Shown: positions 1-6,815, counted from the stretch's first letter. The stretch: 13,847 nt of DNA from Actinomycetes bacterium (GCA_023425905.1 JAFABT010000297.1:1-13847), one strand, 5' to 3'. The notes: generated by a model from the letters alone, not told the origin. Numbers and translations are program-made.

Positions 1-32
1 GGGTACTGCAGACGGTGTGCGGAGCGCGGTGG

Positions 33-1286
33 CTACGCGGACTTGATCGTGAGCGTCGCGGCCGCCGACGTGTCCTGCACGGTGGCGTCGAGCCGCTGGA
101 AGCCGAGGAAGCCGACCTGGAGGTAGTCGGCGTACCGCTCGGTGAGGCGCAGGACCTGCGCCCCGTTCACGACACGGACGACGTAGGCCGCCGCGATGTC
201 GCCGAACACGACCGGCTTCGCACCCGCCGCGAAGGCGGGGAGGGAGTTGTCGATCGTGTAGGCGTGCCCGTTGATCGTCGACGGGACGCCGCCCTGCACC
301 GTCGGCACCCAGAGCGGACGGCCCTGGGTGTCCTTGAGCTTGCGGAGCTCGCGCAGCGCGGAGTCCGAAAGGACGTAGCCCGCCCGGCCCGTGTTGCGGT
401 AGGCGGGGTCGATCTCGTGCTCGAGGTCGACGAGGTCGTCGTAGCCGACCTTGCTCGTCGTGCCGGTCGTGACCGTCTTCGTGAGCCCGACCGTGAGGCC
501 CTGCGGCTGGTTCGTGCCCGTCCCGATCGCGAAGTGGTCCGCAGCGCCGCGGCCGATGCGCTCGCCGCACCGACGAGCGAGGAACGCGTTGGTGTCGAGC
601 GCGGAGTCCTGCAGGACCTGGATGGACGCCCGGATGATCTTCGAGGTGTACATGTAGGCCTTGAGCGACGCCTGGCCGAAGACCTCGTCCTCCTCGCCGG
701 CCTGGGTGTTCTCCCCGAGGATCGCGCCCTTGACCGCGGTGCCGTTGTTCGTCGGCCACTGCATCTCTGCGCCCGAGTCGGTGTTGAGCACCTCGGCGAC
801 GTTGAGGATGCCCCCGAAGGCCTTGAGGGTCTCGACGAGCTTGTTGCGGAACTCGACCGGGACGGTGTACCCGCCCGCCGAGCCCGTGCCTGCGGCCTGC
901 GCGCGGACCTCGGGGTCCTGCACGAAGCGCGACTGGAGCATCTGGCGGTCCTCAGGCCGCATGTCGAGCGGACCGGACCGCACGTACTGCGCGAAGACGT
1001 CGCGGTACGCCGCGTCCTCGCCGCCAGCCGACTCGCCCCCGCGGGGGTTGGTGCTGCGGACGTCGCCTGCCGGGGCGTCCATGACGGCCGCGAGGCGCGA
1101 CGCGCGCTCCTCGGCCTCGATGCTCTGCGAGAGGCGCTCGACGTCGTCGAGAGCACGGGTGTAGGTCTCGCCGTCCTCGGCGGACGGGTCGTAGCCGTCG
1201 GCCGAGCGGCGGGCCTGGATGTCCTGGACCTGGGACCAGGCCGCGGCCCGGTCCTCGAGCAGGCGACGCATGGTGGCGGTTGCCAT
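33..1286 (-). CDS. HK97-fold major capsid protein
   Basis: This 417-aa protein is the shell subunit of the phage head. Residues about 6-67 are charged and predicted helical/coiled, as expected for the N-terminal delta (scaffolding) domain of HK97-type capsid proteins. A flexible stretch near residues 130-140 (AAGTGSAGGYTVP) precedes the folded part and is a likely maturation-cleavage region. The conserved GTGTNQPQGL motif is at about 255-264, and the C-terminus has the family pattern RYADYLQVGFLGFQRLDA. The length suits a capsid protein with a fused scaffold, and no separate scaffold gene is seen. The ATG at 1286 follows AGAGGAG at good spacing; a second ATG at 1271 has no such site. It lies 24 bases downstream of the protease gene that should process it. 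Only 32 bases remain to the window edge, with nothing recognisable in them. Confidence 0.95.
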   Translation of the reverse strand: MATATMRRLLEDRAAAWSQVQDIQARRSADGYDPSAEDGETYTRALDDVERLSQSIEAEERASRLAAVMDAPAGDVRSTNPRGGESAGGEDAAYRDVFAQYVRSGPLDMRPEDRQMLQSRFVQDPEVRAQAAGTGSAGGYTVPVEFRNKLVETLKAFGGILNVAEVLNTDSGAEMQWPTNNGTAVKGAILGENTQAGEEDEVFGQASLKAYMYTSKIIRASIQVLQDSALDTNAFLARRCGERIGRGAADHFAIGTGTNQPQGLTVGLTKTVTTGTTSKVGYDDLVDLEHEIDPAYRNTGRAGYVLSDSALRELRKLKDTQGRPLWVPTVQGGVPSTINGHAYTIDNSLPAFAAGAKPVVFGDIAAAYVVRVVNGAQVLRLTERYADYLQVGFLGFQRLDATVQDTSAAATLTIKSA

Positions 1287-1310
1287 GGTGGTTCTCCTCT
1301 GTGCGGGCCC

Positions 1311-2129
1311 TCAGCGGGCCGGGGTGTCGTGGGTGTCCGGTGCCGACAGCCGGTACCGGACCGCGAGCGCGTGGGCGCGCTCGTCCTGGATCTCGACGCC
1401 CCGGGTGGTCTGAGCCGGCGCGGGGTCGCTGGTGTCCCGGGTGGCGTCGGCCGGCGCGGGACTGGCCCCTCCCTCAGGGGTGGGGAGCTCGGTGGGGACG
1501 CCGCGCGCTGCGCGCACGTCCTGGGCGATCGTGCGGAGGTGGGCGTCGGTGTCCTCGTAGGCGGGGAAGGTCACCACGGAGACCTCGAGGAGGCGGACCT
1601 CCTGGATCGTGCGGAGCCAGGCGTCGACGAGGACAGTCTTGCCGTCGCGCTCGACCTCGACCTCGACCTCTTCCCACTGGTCGCGCACGACGTAGAAGCC
1701 GAAGCTCATGCCCGTGATGCGGCGCTTCTCGAGGTTGCGGACGAGGTCGCGCACGTAGGACAGCTCGGTGTCGAGCCCGGAGTCGACGGCCAGGCCGACG
1801 TCGTCGATGTGAAGGCGGAGGTCGCCGGCGGAGACGCGGGCGATGAGCAGCGAGCTGTTGTGGTCGATGAGGAACCGCGCGTCGCCCTCGGCGAGTGTCT
1901 TGTCGAACGCTCCCGGGGCGATCTGCTCGTACCAGCCCCACTTGAGCGGGTCGCCGATCTCGGTTCGCGAGTTGACGACGGCGGCGTGGCCCTGGAACCG
2001 GCGAGGCTCGTCGTCGTCGGCGCGCGTGACCCGAAGGTCAGCGTCCAGGAGCGCGGTCGTGCGCTGCTCGAGCACCGTGCTCGTCCCGGTCGCTCGGACG
2101 GTGTCACGCCGTAGCGTCGTCGTCGTCAT
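1311..2129 (-). CDS. HK97-family prohead protease
   Basis: This 272-aa serine protease should cleave the capsid protein's delta domain during head maturation. The N-terminal half has the family pattern: RFQGHAAVVNSRTEIGD, then YEQIAPGAFDKTL, then FLIDHNSSLLIARV with the likely catalytic His90, and RRITGMSFGFYV with the likely catalytic Ser142. EVSVVTFPAYEDT at about 182-194 is the conserved end of the domain. Residues after about 200 form a Pro/Ala/Thr-rich tail that may be trimmed by self-cleavage (inference). The ATG at 2129 is preceded by CAGGAG about 7 bases away. The gene overlaps the portal gene by 26 bases, in the stretch that encodes the portal's acidic end, and the capsid gene follows after 24 bases. 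Confidence 0.93.
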   Translation of the reverse strand: MTTTTLRRDTVRATGTSTVLEQRTTALLDADLRVTRADDDEPRRFQGHAAVVNSRTEIGDPLKWGWYEQIAPGAFDKTLAEGDARFLIDHNSSLLIARVSAGDLRLHIDDVGLAVDSGLDTELSYVRDLVRNLEKRRITGMSFGFYVVRDQWEEVEVEVERDGKTVLVDAWLRTIQEVRLLEVSVVTFPAYEDTDAHLRTIAQDVRAARGVPTELPTPEGGASPAPADATRDTSDPAPAQTTRGVEIQDERAHALAVRYRLSAPDTHDTPAR

Positions 2130-3345
2130 CGTCGTCTCCTGACTGGGTGGCGGAGGTGCTCGTGCCGGTGGCGGCTTCGTTGTAGGGCCGGTAGGGCTCG
2201 TCGCCCCACGGAACCGGGGGCATGTCCTCGAGCTCGCGCGGCTCGTTCGGGGTCATCCAGCCGTGCTGGATGCCCGAGGCGTAGAAGGCGGCGCGCGACT
2301 TCGAGTCGCCGCGGAGAAGGCCCTCGACCTTGAACTCGGCCTTCTCAGTCGTGGGGTCGCAGATCTCGCGCGTGACGCGCTGCTCGATGCGGTGGAAGTA
2401 GGGCTTGAGGGAAAGTACGACGAACGAGATGAACTGCTGCTCCATGCCCGAGCCCCAGGACGTCGACTTCTCCTGGTCGTTGACGATCCAGCCGGGCAGG
2501 CCGAAGATCCGGGCGATCTCCGTCGTGGAGAACTGGCGCGTCTCGAGGAACTGCGCATCCTTCGGCGCGAGGGTGAGCTGCTCGAACTTCGCGCCCTTGT
2601 CGAGAATCATGATGTCGTGGGCGTTGTCGAGGCCCCCGGACTTGGCCCGCCAGCGGGCCTTGAGGATCGAGGACTGCTCCTCGTCGACCCGCTCGTTGGT
2701 CATGAGGTACCCAGCCTGCAGGAGCCCGTGGTCGTACATGTTCTCGGCGACGGCCTCGGCCGCCGAGGCGAGCGCGAACGTTCGGCGGAGGTTCTCGATG
2801 ATCGAGACCCCCGTGACGCCGTCCCAGGAGAGGCCCGGGATGTGGAGGATGTCGTGCTCGGTGAAGACGGCCTTGCCGCCGTCGACCACGAACTTCTTCA
2901 CCCACGGCCTGCCGACGTCGGCCGCGGCCTGGCCGTCGTCGACCTCGACCTTGACCCGGCTCGGGACGATCGGCACGAGGTCGACCAGGCGTCCGTCACG
3001 GGCGTAGACCTTCCGCTGGTAGGAGTTGCCTCGCGTCGCGATGTGCGCGACGACGGTCTCCCACCGCTCGAAGGGCGTCACGCCAGCGCGGAGCGACTGG
3101 AGCGCGGGGATCGTGACCGGCGCGTGTGTCGCGACCTCCTGGACGCGCAGCGGGCACCCGGCGACGCCCGAGGACAGGATCTGGATGCAGCGGAGCGCCG
3201 CACCGATCCGCATCGGGTCGCTCGTGCTCGAGCCTCCCAGCCCGGCGTCCAGACCGAAGCCCGCGAGCGTCGATCCGGTGATCGGCGTGCTCGGGTTCTC
3301 CAGCCCGCGCGTGACGAGCGACGACAGCGCGTTGAGCGCCCTCAC
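2104..3345 (-). CDS. HK97-family portal protein
   Basis: This 413-aa protein forms the ring at the head vertex through which DNA enters and leaves and to which the terminase docks. Family features include RIGAALRCIQILSSGVAGCPL at about 46-66, GNSYQRKVY at 106-114, the HDILHIPG segment at 164-171, and the strongly conserved EIARIFGLPGWIVND at 276-290, followed by WGSGMEQQFISFV. The C-terminus has NEPRELEDMPPVPWGDE, then a low-complexity tail with seven consecutive Asp (404-410). The reading frame extends 39 codons further upstream, but I chose the GTG at 3345. It overlaps the preceding stop as GTGA and has CGGAG about 7-8 bases upstream, while the extension is Arg-rich shadow sequence. It sits between the membrane-protein and protease genes. 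Confidence 0.93.
   Translation of the reverse strand: MRALNALSSLVTRGLENPSTPITGSTLAGFGLDAGLGGSSTSDPMRIGAALRCIQILSSGVAGCPLRVQEVATHAPVTIPALQSLRAGVTPFERWETVVAHIATRGNSYQRKVYARDGRLVDLVPIVPSRVKVEVDDGQAAADVGRPWVKKFVVDGGKAVFTEHDILHIPGLSWDGVTGVSIIENLRRTFALASAAEAVAENMYDHGLLQAGYLMTNERVDEEQSSILKARWRAKSGGLDNAHDIMILDKGAKFEQLTLAPKDAQFLETRQFSTTEIARIFGLPGWIVNDQEKSTSWGSGMEQQFISFVVLSLKPYFHRIEQRVTREICDPTTEKAEFKVEGLLRGDSKSRAAFYASGIQHGWMTPNEPRELEDMPPVPWGDEPYRPYNEAATGTSTSATQSGDDDDDDDATA
2116..2136. repeat. GAC/GAT trinucleotide run in portal/protease overlap
   Basis: On the minus strand seven consecutive Asp codons (six GAC, one GAT) end the portal gene. The protease start codon lies inside this run, so the same bases are read in another frame as the Thr-rich start MTTTT of the protease. 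Short-unit runs like this can change length by slippage. A change of one unit would alter both proteins by one residue without shifting either frame. Confidence 0.8.
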
Positions 3346-3530
3346 TGGGCATCTCCGTCGTCGTCGCTCGACGTCGCGCCGCCAGCGTTCGTGAGGACGG
3401 CGAGCGCGACGAGCTGCACGCCCGCGGCGAGGAGCGCCCACCAGGGCCCAGCGAGGCCGCACACGCCCGCCGTGATCGCGACGAGTCCAGCGACGAAGAG
3501 CGCGGGTGCGAGCACGAGGCCTCCCCTCAC
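3342..3530 (-). CDS. Small two-helix membrane protein
   Basis: This 62-aa hydrophobic protein has two predicted membrane segments, at about 5-27 and 30-48 with a Gly-Pro-Trp-Trp turn between them. An acidic tail (SSDDDGDAQ) follows. It lies between the large terminase and portal genes, where many actinobacterial phages carry a short membrane protein of unknown role. The GTG at 3530 overlaps the terminase stop (GTGA) but has no clear ribosome-binding site of its own. A second in-frame GTG at 3515 has GGGGAGG only four bases upstream and is a possible alternative start. Its stop overlaps the portal start by four bases, so the three genes appear translationally coupled. The function is unknown. 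The call as a real gene rests on position, overlaps and composition. Confidence 0.75.
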   Translation of the reverse strand: MRGGLVLAPALFVAGLVAITAGVCGLAGPWWALLAAGVQLVALAVLTNAGGATSSDDDGDAQ

Positions 3531-5062
3531 CAGATGTTGAAGCCGGTGTCGACCGGCTCGTTGACGTAGTAGAAGGCCCGGTCGAGCGTGAACACCGCGG
3601 TCACCGCGGCGTCGATCTTGCGGGGCGAGTCGGGCTGCTCCTTGACGATGCGCGCGAGACCGCGGCTTGTCGGCTTGGGCACGGCGTTCATGACGTGTCT
3701 CGCGAGCGTCGGGTCGCCGTCGTGGGAGACGTCCTTGTCGACGACTGCCTCGTAGAAGCGCTGCGTCGCACGACCCATGCGCTCCGGGGACTGTGGGTAC
3801 CCCTCGACGGGAAGCCCTTCGGCCTGCAGCTCCTGGAACGCGTCAGCCCACAACGCCTCGTCCCACGGCCCCTCGGCGACGTCCCAGCGACTGCAGGCCT
3901 CGCGGTAGACGTCCTTGACGAGCGCGCGCGGCACCCGCCAGTCGGGGTCGTGTGGGTCCCGCTCCCAGACGCCGACCGTGAAGATGTGCGGTCGCTCCTC
4001 GATCGTCACGCCGATGATCGCCGTCGAGTCCCCCGACATCGACCCGTCGAGCCCGAGCACGACCCGCGTCCCGGCCGGCGGCCCGCCGGGGTATCGGTCA
4101 GGCTCGCTGATCGACTCCCAGGTGCCGTGCGGCAGCCAGACCTTGCCCGACGCGACCCACTGGTTCGTCCGCTTGATGCGGAACTCGTTCTCCTGCCCTG
4201 GCCGCTTCACGACCGAGAGGAAGTCCGCTTCGGCCACGAGGTCGCCGTAGCCCGGGTTCGCCTCGCGCCAGGTGCGCGGGGAGTCGTGCGGCGCCTCGGT
4301 GCCATCGCGCGGCTCCCACCAGGCCATGAAGAACGTCGGGTCGTCGATCTGCCTCTGCGCGATCGCGACACCGTGCTGGTAGAGCGCGTAGCAGATCGAG
4401 TCGAGCCCGGTGCGGTCCGTGCGAACCCCCGCCGTCGTGATCGCGACCATGAGCGGCTCGTTGCGCGCGCCCATCGCGAGGGACATGACGTTCCACAGCT
4501 CGCGGTTGGGCTGCGCGTGCAGCTCGTCGAAGAGGACAAGCGTCGGGTTGAGGCCTTCCTTCGTGTAGGCCTCGGCCGACAGCGCACGGTAGATCGTGCC
4601 CGTCGACGGCACCTCGATCACGTTCCGATAGGTCTTGATCAGACCCGACAGGTGCGGGTCCATCTCGATCATCTTCCGGGCGGTGTTGAAGATGATGCCG
4701 GCCTGGTCGCGGTCGGCCGCGCACGAGTAGATCTCGCCGCCCATCGGGCCGAGCAGCATGTTGCCGATCGCGATGCCGGCGGCCAGCTCCGACTTGCCGT
4801 TCTTGCGCGGCGTGCCGATCAGCGCCGTGCGGTGCTTGAGGTAACCGTCGGCCCGGCGCGCGAACACGCGGCGCAGAAGCTGCCGCTGCCAGGGCCGCAT
4901 GATCAGCAGCTGACCCACGCCGCCAGCGATCGAGTCCTTCGTGATCCGGCACGTCGTGTCGATCAGGTCCGCGTACAGCAGCCCGTCGGAGCGACGGAGG
5001 TCCGCCGGAGAGACCGGGGTGAGCCACCGGGGAGGCGGCGCACCCCAGGGGTTACGCGCCAC
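3527..5062 (-). CDS. terL: Terminase large subunit
   Basis: This 511-aa packaging motor and nuclease cuts concatemeric phage DNA and pumps it into the prohead using ATP. The N-terminal ATPase has Walker A GTPRKNGKS at 83-91, Walker B VLFDE at 176-180 with the catalytic Glu, and the coupling motif AITTAG at 207-212. The C-terminal RNase H-like nuclease begins about residue 333 with VVLGLDGS (Asp339) and ends with KIDAAVTAV (Asp484), the expected acidic metal ligands. The length is normal and the protein looks intact. The start is GTG at 5062, preceded by GGAAG five bases away, and overlaps the small-subunit stop by 11 bases. The family matches the HK97-like terminases that act with an adjacent HNH protein. 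Confidence 0.96.
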   Translation of the reverse strand: MARNPWGAPPPRWLTPVSPADLRRSDGLLYADLIDTTCRITKDSIAGGVGQLLIMRPWQRQLLRRVFARRADGYLKHRTALIGTPRKNGKSELAAGIAIGNMLLGPMGGEIYSCAADRDQAGIIFNTARKMIEMDPHLSGLIKTYRNVIEVPSTGTIYRALSAEAYTKEGLNPTLVLFDELHAQPNRELWNVMSLAMGARNEPLMVAITTAGVRTDRTGLDSICYALYQHGVAIAQRQIDDPTFFMAWWEPRDGTEAPHDSPRTWREANPGYGDLVAEADFLSVVKRPGQENEFRIKRTNQWVASGKVWLPHGTWESISEPDRYPGGPPAGTRVVLGLDGSMSGDSTAIIGVTIEERPHIFTVGVWERDPHDPDWRVPRALVKDVYREACSRWDVAEGPWDEALWADAFQELQAEGLPVEGYPQSPERMGRATQRFYEAVVDKDVSHDGDPTLARHVMNAVPKPTSRGLARIVKEQPDSPRKIDAAVTAVFTLDRAFYYVNEPVDTGFNIW

Positions 5063-5579
5063 CGGTCTTCCGCCCCGACGCCCGCTGCAGGATCGCGACG
5101 AGCGGGTTCTCCTCCGCCTGCTTGACCTCTGCCACGCCCAGCGACCCGCGAGACGACGGAGTCAAGCCGCACTCCTTCTCCAGCGCGAGGATCTGAGCCT
5201 CGGTCGCGCGGATGTGCGACAGCAGCGGGTTCGGGCGGAGCTGGCCCATCGAGCCCTTGACGTAGAAGCCCTCGTCCGCGAGCGCACCCTTCATCGCCTC
5301 GCGCAGCTGCTCCTGCTCGCACAGCCGCGTGACGACGTCGCGGTCCGTGGCCGGCGCGAGCCACGTGGCCTCGCTCCAGATCGCGGCCCAGCGCAGCGCA
5401 CCAGCTTTCTCCGGTGCGAGCGTGTCCGGGAGAGGCGGCAGCCGGCCTTCGACGCCTCGCAGCGCGACGACGTTGCCCGCGTCGGGGAGCTTGCGGCCGC
5501 CTGAGTCGCGGCCAGGCGACCGACCATGGGCGCGGCGCTGCTCGAGCGGCTTCTTGGGAGGACCAGGCACCGGCGTCAC
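5052..5579 (-). CDS. terS: Terminase small subunit, P27-like
   Basis: This 175-aa DNA-recognition subunit would bind the packaging site and bring in the large subunit. Residues 1-30 are basic and disordered. The rest has a pattern seen in P27-type small terminases: PPLPDTL at 48-54, a helical WSEATWLAPATDRDVVTRL stretch at 68-86, KGSMGQLRPNPLLSHIR at 108-124, and a helix ending in ECGLTPSSRGSLG, where LTPSSR is typical. The start is uncertain. GTG at 5579 has GGAGGGG directly against it, too close to be ideal. GTG at 5570 is preceded by AGGGGGTGA, one mismatch from the full anti-16S complement, five bases away, and may be the true start (172 aa). It lies between the HNH and large terminase genes. 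Confidence 0.88.
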   Translation of the reverse strand: MTPVPGPPKKPLEQRRAHGRSPGRDSGGRKLPDAGNVVALRGVEGRLPPLPDTLAPEKAGALRWAAIWSEATWLAPATDRDVVTRLCEQEQLREAMKGALADEGFYVKGSMGQLRPNPLLSHIRATEAQILALEKECGLTPSSRGSLGVAEVKQAEENPLVAILQRASGRKTGGA

Positions 5580-5732
5580 CCCCTCCGCGGCAGGCGTCGA
5601 GGCCTCTCAAGAAATCCGGAATGCCCAAAAAAACGGTCCCAACCTGAGCGCGCGTGCGTCCCCAGGGGGGCGGGTCATGCGGCTTTGTCCCTGCTCAACT
5701 TTTGAGCACCCCCGGGGGTGTAAAGGTGCAGG
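5580..5732. other. Non-coding gap between HNH and small terminase
   Basis: I see no supported gene in these 153 bases. They contain the small-terminase ribosome-binding site, a run of seven A (5627-5633; T on the transcribed strand), a C/G-rich stretch around 5659-5673, and an inverted repeat plus palindrome at 5692-5720. The packaging (cos) site of HK97-like phages usually lies close to the terminase genes, so this gap and the one at 6027-6356 are the two candidate places. The sequence itself shows no overhang. Confidence 0.5.
5692..5720. repeat. Hairpin and overlapping 14-bp palindrome
   Basis: TGCTCAA at 5692-5698 and TTGAGCA at 5702-5708 form a perfect seven-base-pair stem with a three-base loop. 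It overlaps by two bases a perfect palindrome, CACCCCCGGGGGTG, at 5707-5720. Neither element is followed by a T-run on either strand, so an intrinsic terminator is unlikely. A protein-binding or packaging-site role is possible but is inference from position only. Confidence 0.6.
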
Positions 5733-6026
5733 TCAGCGGCGTGCCGAGGTGCTGCGGTTGCAGCGGCGGTGTTCGGGGCCGGAATGCAGGGACCGGTCAT
5801 TGTCTGAATGCCCGAGATCCCATTGGTCGGCGGCACCGATCGTCTCTCCGCAGCGGGCGCAGACGACGCCGCCGGCTTGGACGAGCTGGGCCCACAGCGC
5901 CCTTGAACGTTGGTGCTCGGTGCCGTAGCCACGGCTCGTCGTCGTGCCACGTGCCCGGTCGCGGACGGTGAGGCAGGTCTGGCACAGGCGTCGAACGCCG
6001 GGGCAGCCACAGTCGAGGCACGGCAC
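5733..6026 (-). CDS. HNH endonuclease (terminase-associated)
   Basis: This 97-aa HNH nuclease is of the type found beside terminase genes, where such proteins assist terminase cutting at cos in HK97-like phages. The N-terminus has a Cys cluster (Cys3, Cys6, Cys8, Cys15, Cys18) that could bind zinc. SRGYGTEHQRSRALW at 31-45 is the usual lead-in. The core has CARC at 56-59, WDLGH with His73, Asn76, and PEHRRCNRS with His86, Cys89 and Asn90, so the expected metal and catalytic residues are present. The frame is open up to an ATG at 6125, but GTG at 6026 has GGAGGTG seven bases upstream and removes a low-complexity extension that overlaps a structured non-coding stretch. It is the first gene of the packaging/head module. 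Confidence 0.9.
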   Translation of the reverse strand: MPCLDCGCPGVRRLCQTCLTVRDRARGTTTSRGYGTEHQRSRALWAQLVQAGGVVCARCGETIGAADQWDLGHSDNDRSLHSGPEHRRCNRSTSARR

Positions 6027-6062
6027 GAGGACACCTCCGTGACGAGTGCGACGAAGAGTGGA

Positions 6063-6128
6063 GAGGTGGGCGACGCCGGGCCGCTCGGCGCTTGATGAAC
6101 CCAGCCCCACGCTGGACCCGCCCACCTC
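6063..6128. repeat. Inverted repeats able to form a three-way junction
   Basis: GAGGTGGGCG at 6063-6072 is the exact reverse complement of CGCCCACCTC at 6119-6128, giving a ten-base-pair outer stem. Inside are two smaller exact hairpins: CGCCG/CGGCG (6074-6078 with 6086-6090, seven-base loop) and CCAGC/GCTGG (6101-6105 with 6111-6115, five-base loop). The three helices are mutually compatible. The element ends 37 bases before the HNH start and would lie in the 5' leader of that transcript, or could act as a DNA recognition site. Confidence 0.6.
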
Positions 6129-6159
6129 GGCCCGACCGCGAACGGACGGGCGCGACCTG

Positions 6160-6182
6160 ACCCGGGGAAGGGAGACCCGGGT
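6160..6182. repeat. Inverted repeat ACCCGGG/CCCGGGT
   Basis: A seven-base stem (6160-6166 with 6176-6182) encloses a purine-rich nine-base loop. On the minus strand it lies just after the hairpin at 6190-6217. It has no T-rich tail, so it may be part of a compound terminator or a binding site; the role is unknown. Confidence 0.45.
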
Positions 6183-6189
6183 ACGACGA

Positions 6190-6217
6190 AGGCCCGCACC
6201 CTGAGCGGGTCGGGCCT
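6190..6217 (-). terminator. Probable Rho-independent terminator
   Basis: AGGCCCG at 6190-6196 pairs with CGGGCCT at 6211-6217, and ACCC at 6198-6201 pairs with GGGT at 6207-6210. This gives eleven base pairs with one bulged base and a five-base loop. On the minus strand the stem is followed by TCGTCGT, the degenerate T-containing tail common in high-GC actinobacterial terminators. It would end the early transcript coming from higher coordinates before the HNH/terminase genes. Confidence 0.6.
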
Positions 6218-6286
6218 GGCGGTAGAGACACTCGTCCCTACGGGCTGCACTCTACGCGTCGCACGGTCCCACGCGCCACTGACAAC

Positions 6287-6316
6287 GGTGGCCCGGCGTG
6301 TCGACGCCGGGCCACC
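6287..6316 (-). terminator. Strong hairpin, probable terminator
   Basis: A perfect 13-base-pair stem (6287-6299 with 6304-6316) closes on a GTCG loop, the strongest hairpin seen in the window. On the minus strand it is followed by GTTGTC, a weak U-rich tail. It lies 41 bases past the stop of the last early gene, so termination of that operon is the simplest reading. The tail is poor, and the strand assignment rests on gene orientation. Confidence 0.55.
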
Positions 6317-6340
6317 CTCTACTCCTCAACGTTGGACGAC

Positions 6341-6364
6341 GCCGGTGAGGTGCTCCTCACCGGC
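6341..6364 (-). terminator. Hairpin overlapping the last early stop codon
   Basis: GCCGGTGAGG at 6341-6350 pairs exactly with CCTCACCGGC at 6355-6364 around a four-base loop. The stop codon of the DUF6221 gene (6357-6359) lies inside the stem. It could be the first of tandem terminators or a 3'-end stabilising hairpin. The tail GTCGTCC on the minus strand is only weakly T-rich. Confidence 0.5.
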
Positions 6365-6815
6365 CGTGCCGCCACTCCTCCTGGAAGTCCGAGTGGTCCG
6401 CGTAGACGCTGGCGAGCATCACGAGCACGTCCCGAAGAGCGCCGCTGGCGCCAGTCGTCATGTCGAGAGCACGCACGTGGTCGACGGCGGGCCCGTGCCC
6501 GTCGACGAACTCGGCACGCTCGATGATCTGCCGCTTGGCCCGGCACTCGGCCAGCGCGCGGTTTGGGTCGAAGTGGGCCACGAACGCCGACAGCTCGGGG
6601 CGCTCGTCGTCGAGGATGGACACGTCGTCGTTCGGACCTCCTTGATCGACACGCACCGTCCCTGGCGGGGGCGGCGGACCGGTGACAGTGAAGCTCGACC
6701 AGTAAGGCGGCTGCAGCACCTCTTCAACCCACCACCCGCCGTGCGGGGCCGCGTGTGCTCGGGCTTCGTCCTCGTCGATGCGGGCGAGTAGGAACGAGAT
6801 GAGGTCCTTCGTCAC
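6357..6815 (-). CDS. DUF6221-family protein
   Basis: This 152-aa acidic protein resembles the DUF6221 family common in Streptomyces and actinophages, whose function is unknown. The N-terminus DLISFLLARIDEDEARAHAA (4-23), the HFDPNRALAECRAKRQIIE block (81-99), and the C-terminal LASVYADHSDFQEEWR (134-149) are the family-like parts. Between them is a variable region with a Pro-rich stretch and several Trp residues. The open frame extends 126 codons further upstream, but GTG at 6815 overlaps the previous stop as GTGA and has AAGGAG seven bases before it. The upstream part is a shadow of the neighbouring gene. It is the last gene of the early operon, and its stop codon lies within a hairpin. Confidence 0.8.
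   Translation of the reverse strand: MTKDLISFLLARIDEDEARAHAAPHGGWWVEEVLQPPYWSSFTVTGPPPPPGTVRVDQGGPNDDVSILDDERPELSAFVAHFDPNRALAECRAKRQIIERAEFVDGHGPAVDHVRALDMTTGASGALRDVLVMLASVYADHSDFQEEWRHGR

Larger units (their letters stand above)
6027..6356. other. Intergenic region between early and packaging modules
   Basis: No supported gene lies in this 330-base stretch. ORFs crossing it on either strand are Arg/Pro/Gly-rich shadows or upstream extensions. It contains several inverted repeats, described separately, and the HNH ribbon-binding-site region near 6033-6038 (GGAGGTG, minus strand). A promoter for the packaging module is expected here unless the early transcript reads through, but I found no convincing -35/-10 pair. 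A TAGAGT hexamer on the minus strand near 6250-6255 lacks a properly spaced -35. No tRNA cloverleaf was recognised. Confidence 0.6.

Noticed and set aside
15..2114. Plus-strand 699-codon ORF antisense to capsid and protease genes
   Set aside because: The translation is Arg/Val/Asp/Leu-rich repetitive text typical of antisense frames in GC-rich DNA, and it opposes two confidently identified genes.
2263..5125. Long plus-strand ORFs (2263-3540 and 3506-5125)
   Set aside because: They are antisense shadows of the portal and terminase genes with no domain motifs and no sensible ribosome-binding sites.
5627..5646. Seven-T run on the minus strand as a terminator before the small terminase
   Set aside because: Only a three-base-pair stem could precede it, too weak for an intrinsic terminator, and a stop between HNH and the terminase genes would be odd.
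6222..6255. tRNA or promoter in the intergenic region
   Set aside because: The GTAGAG/CTCTAC pair does not extend into a cloverleaf and no T-arm consensus is present; the TAGAGT hexamer has no correctly spaced -35 partner.
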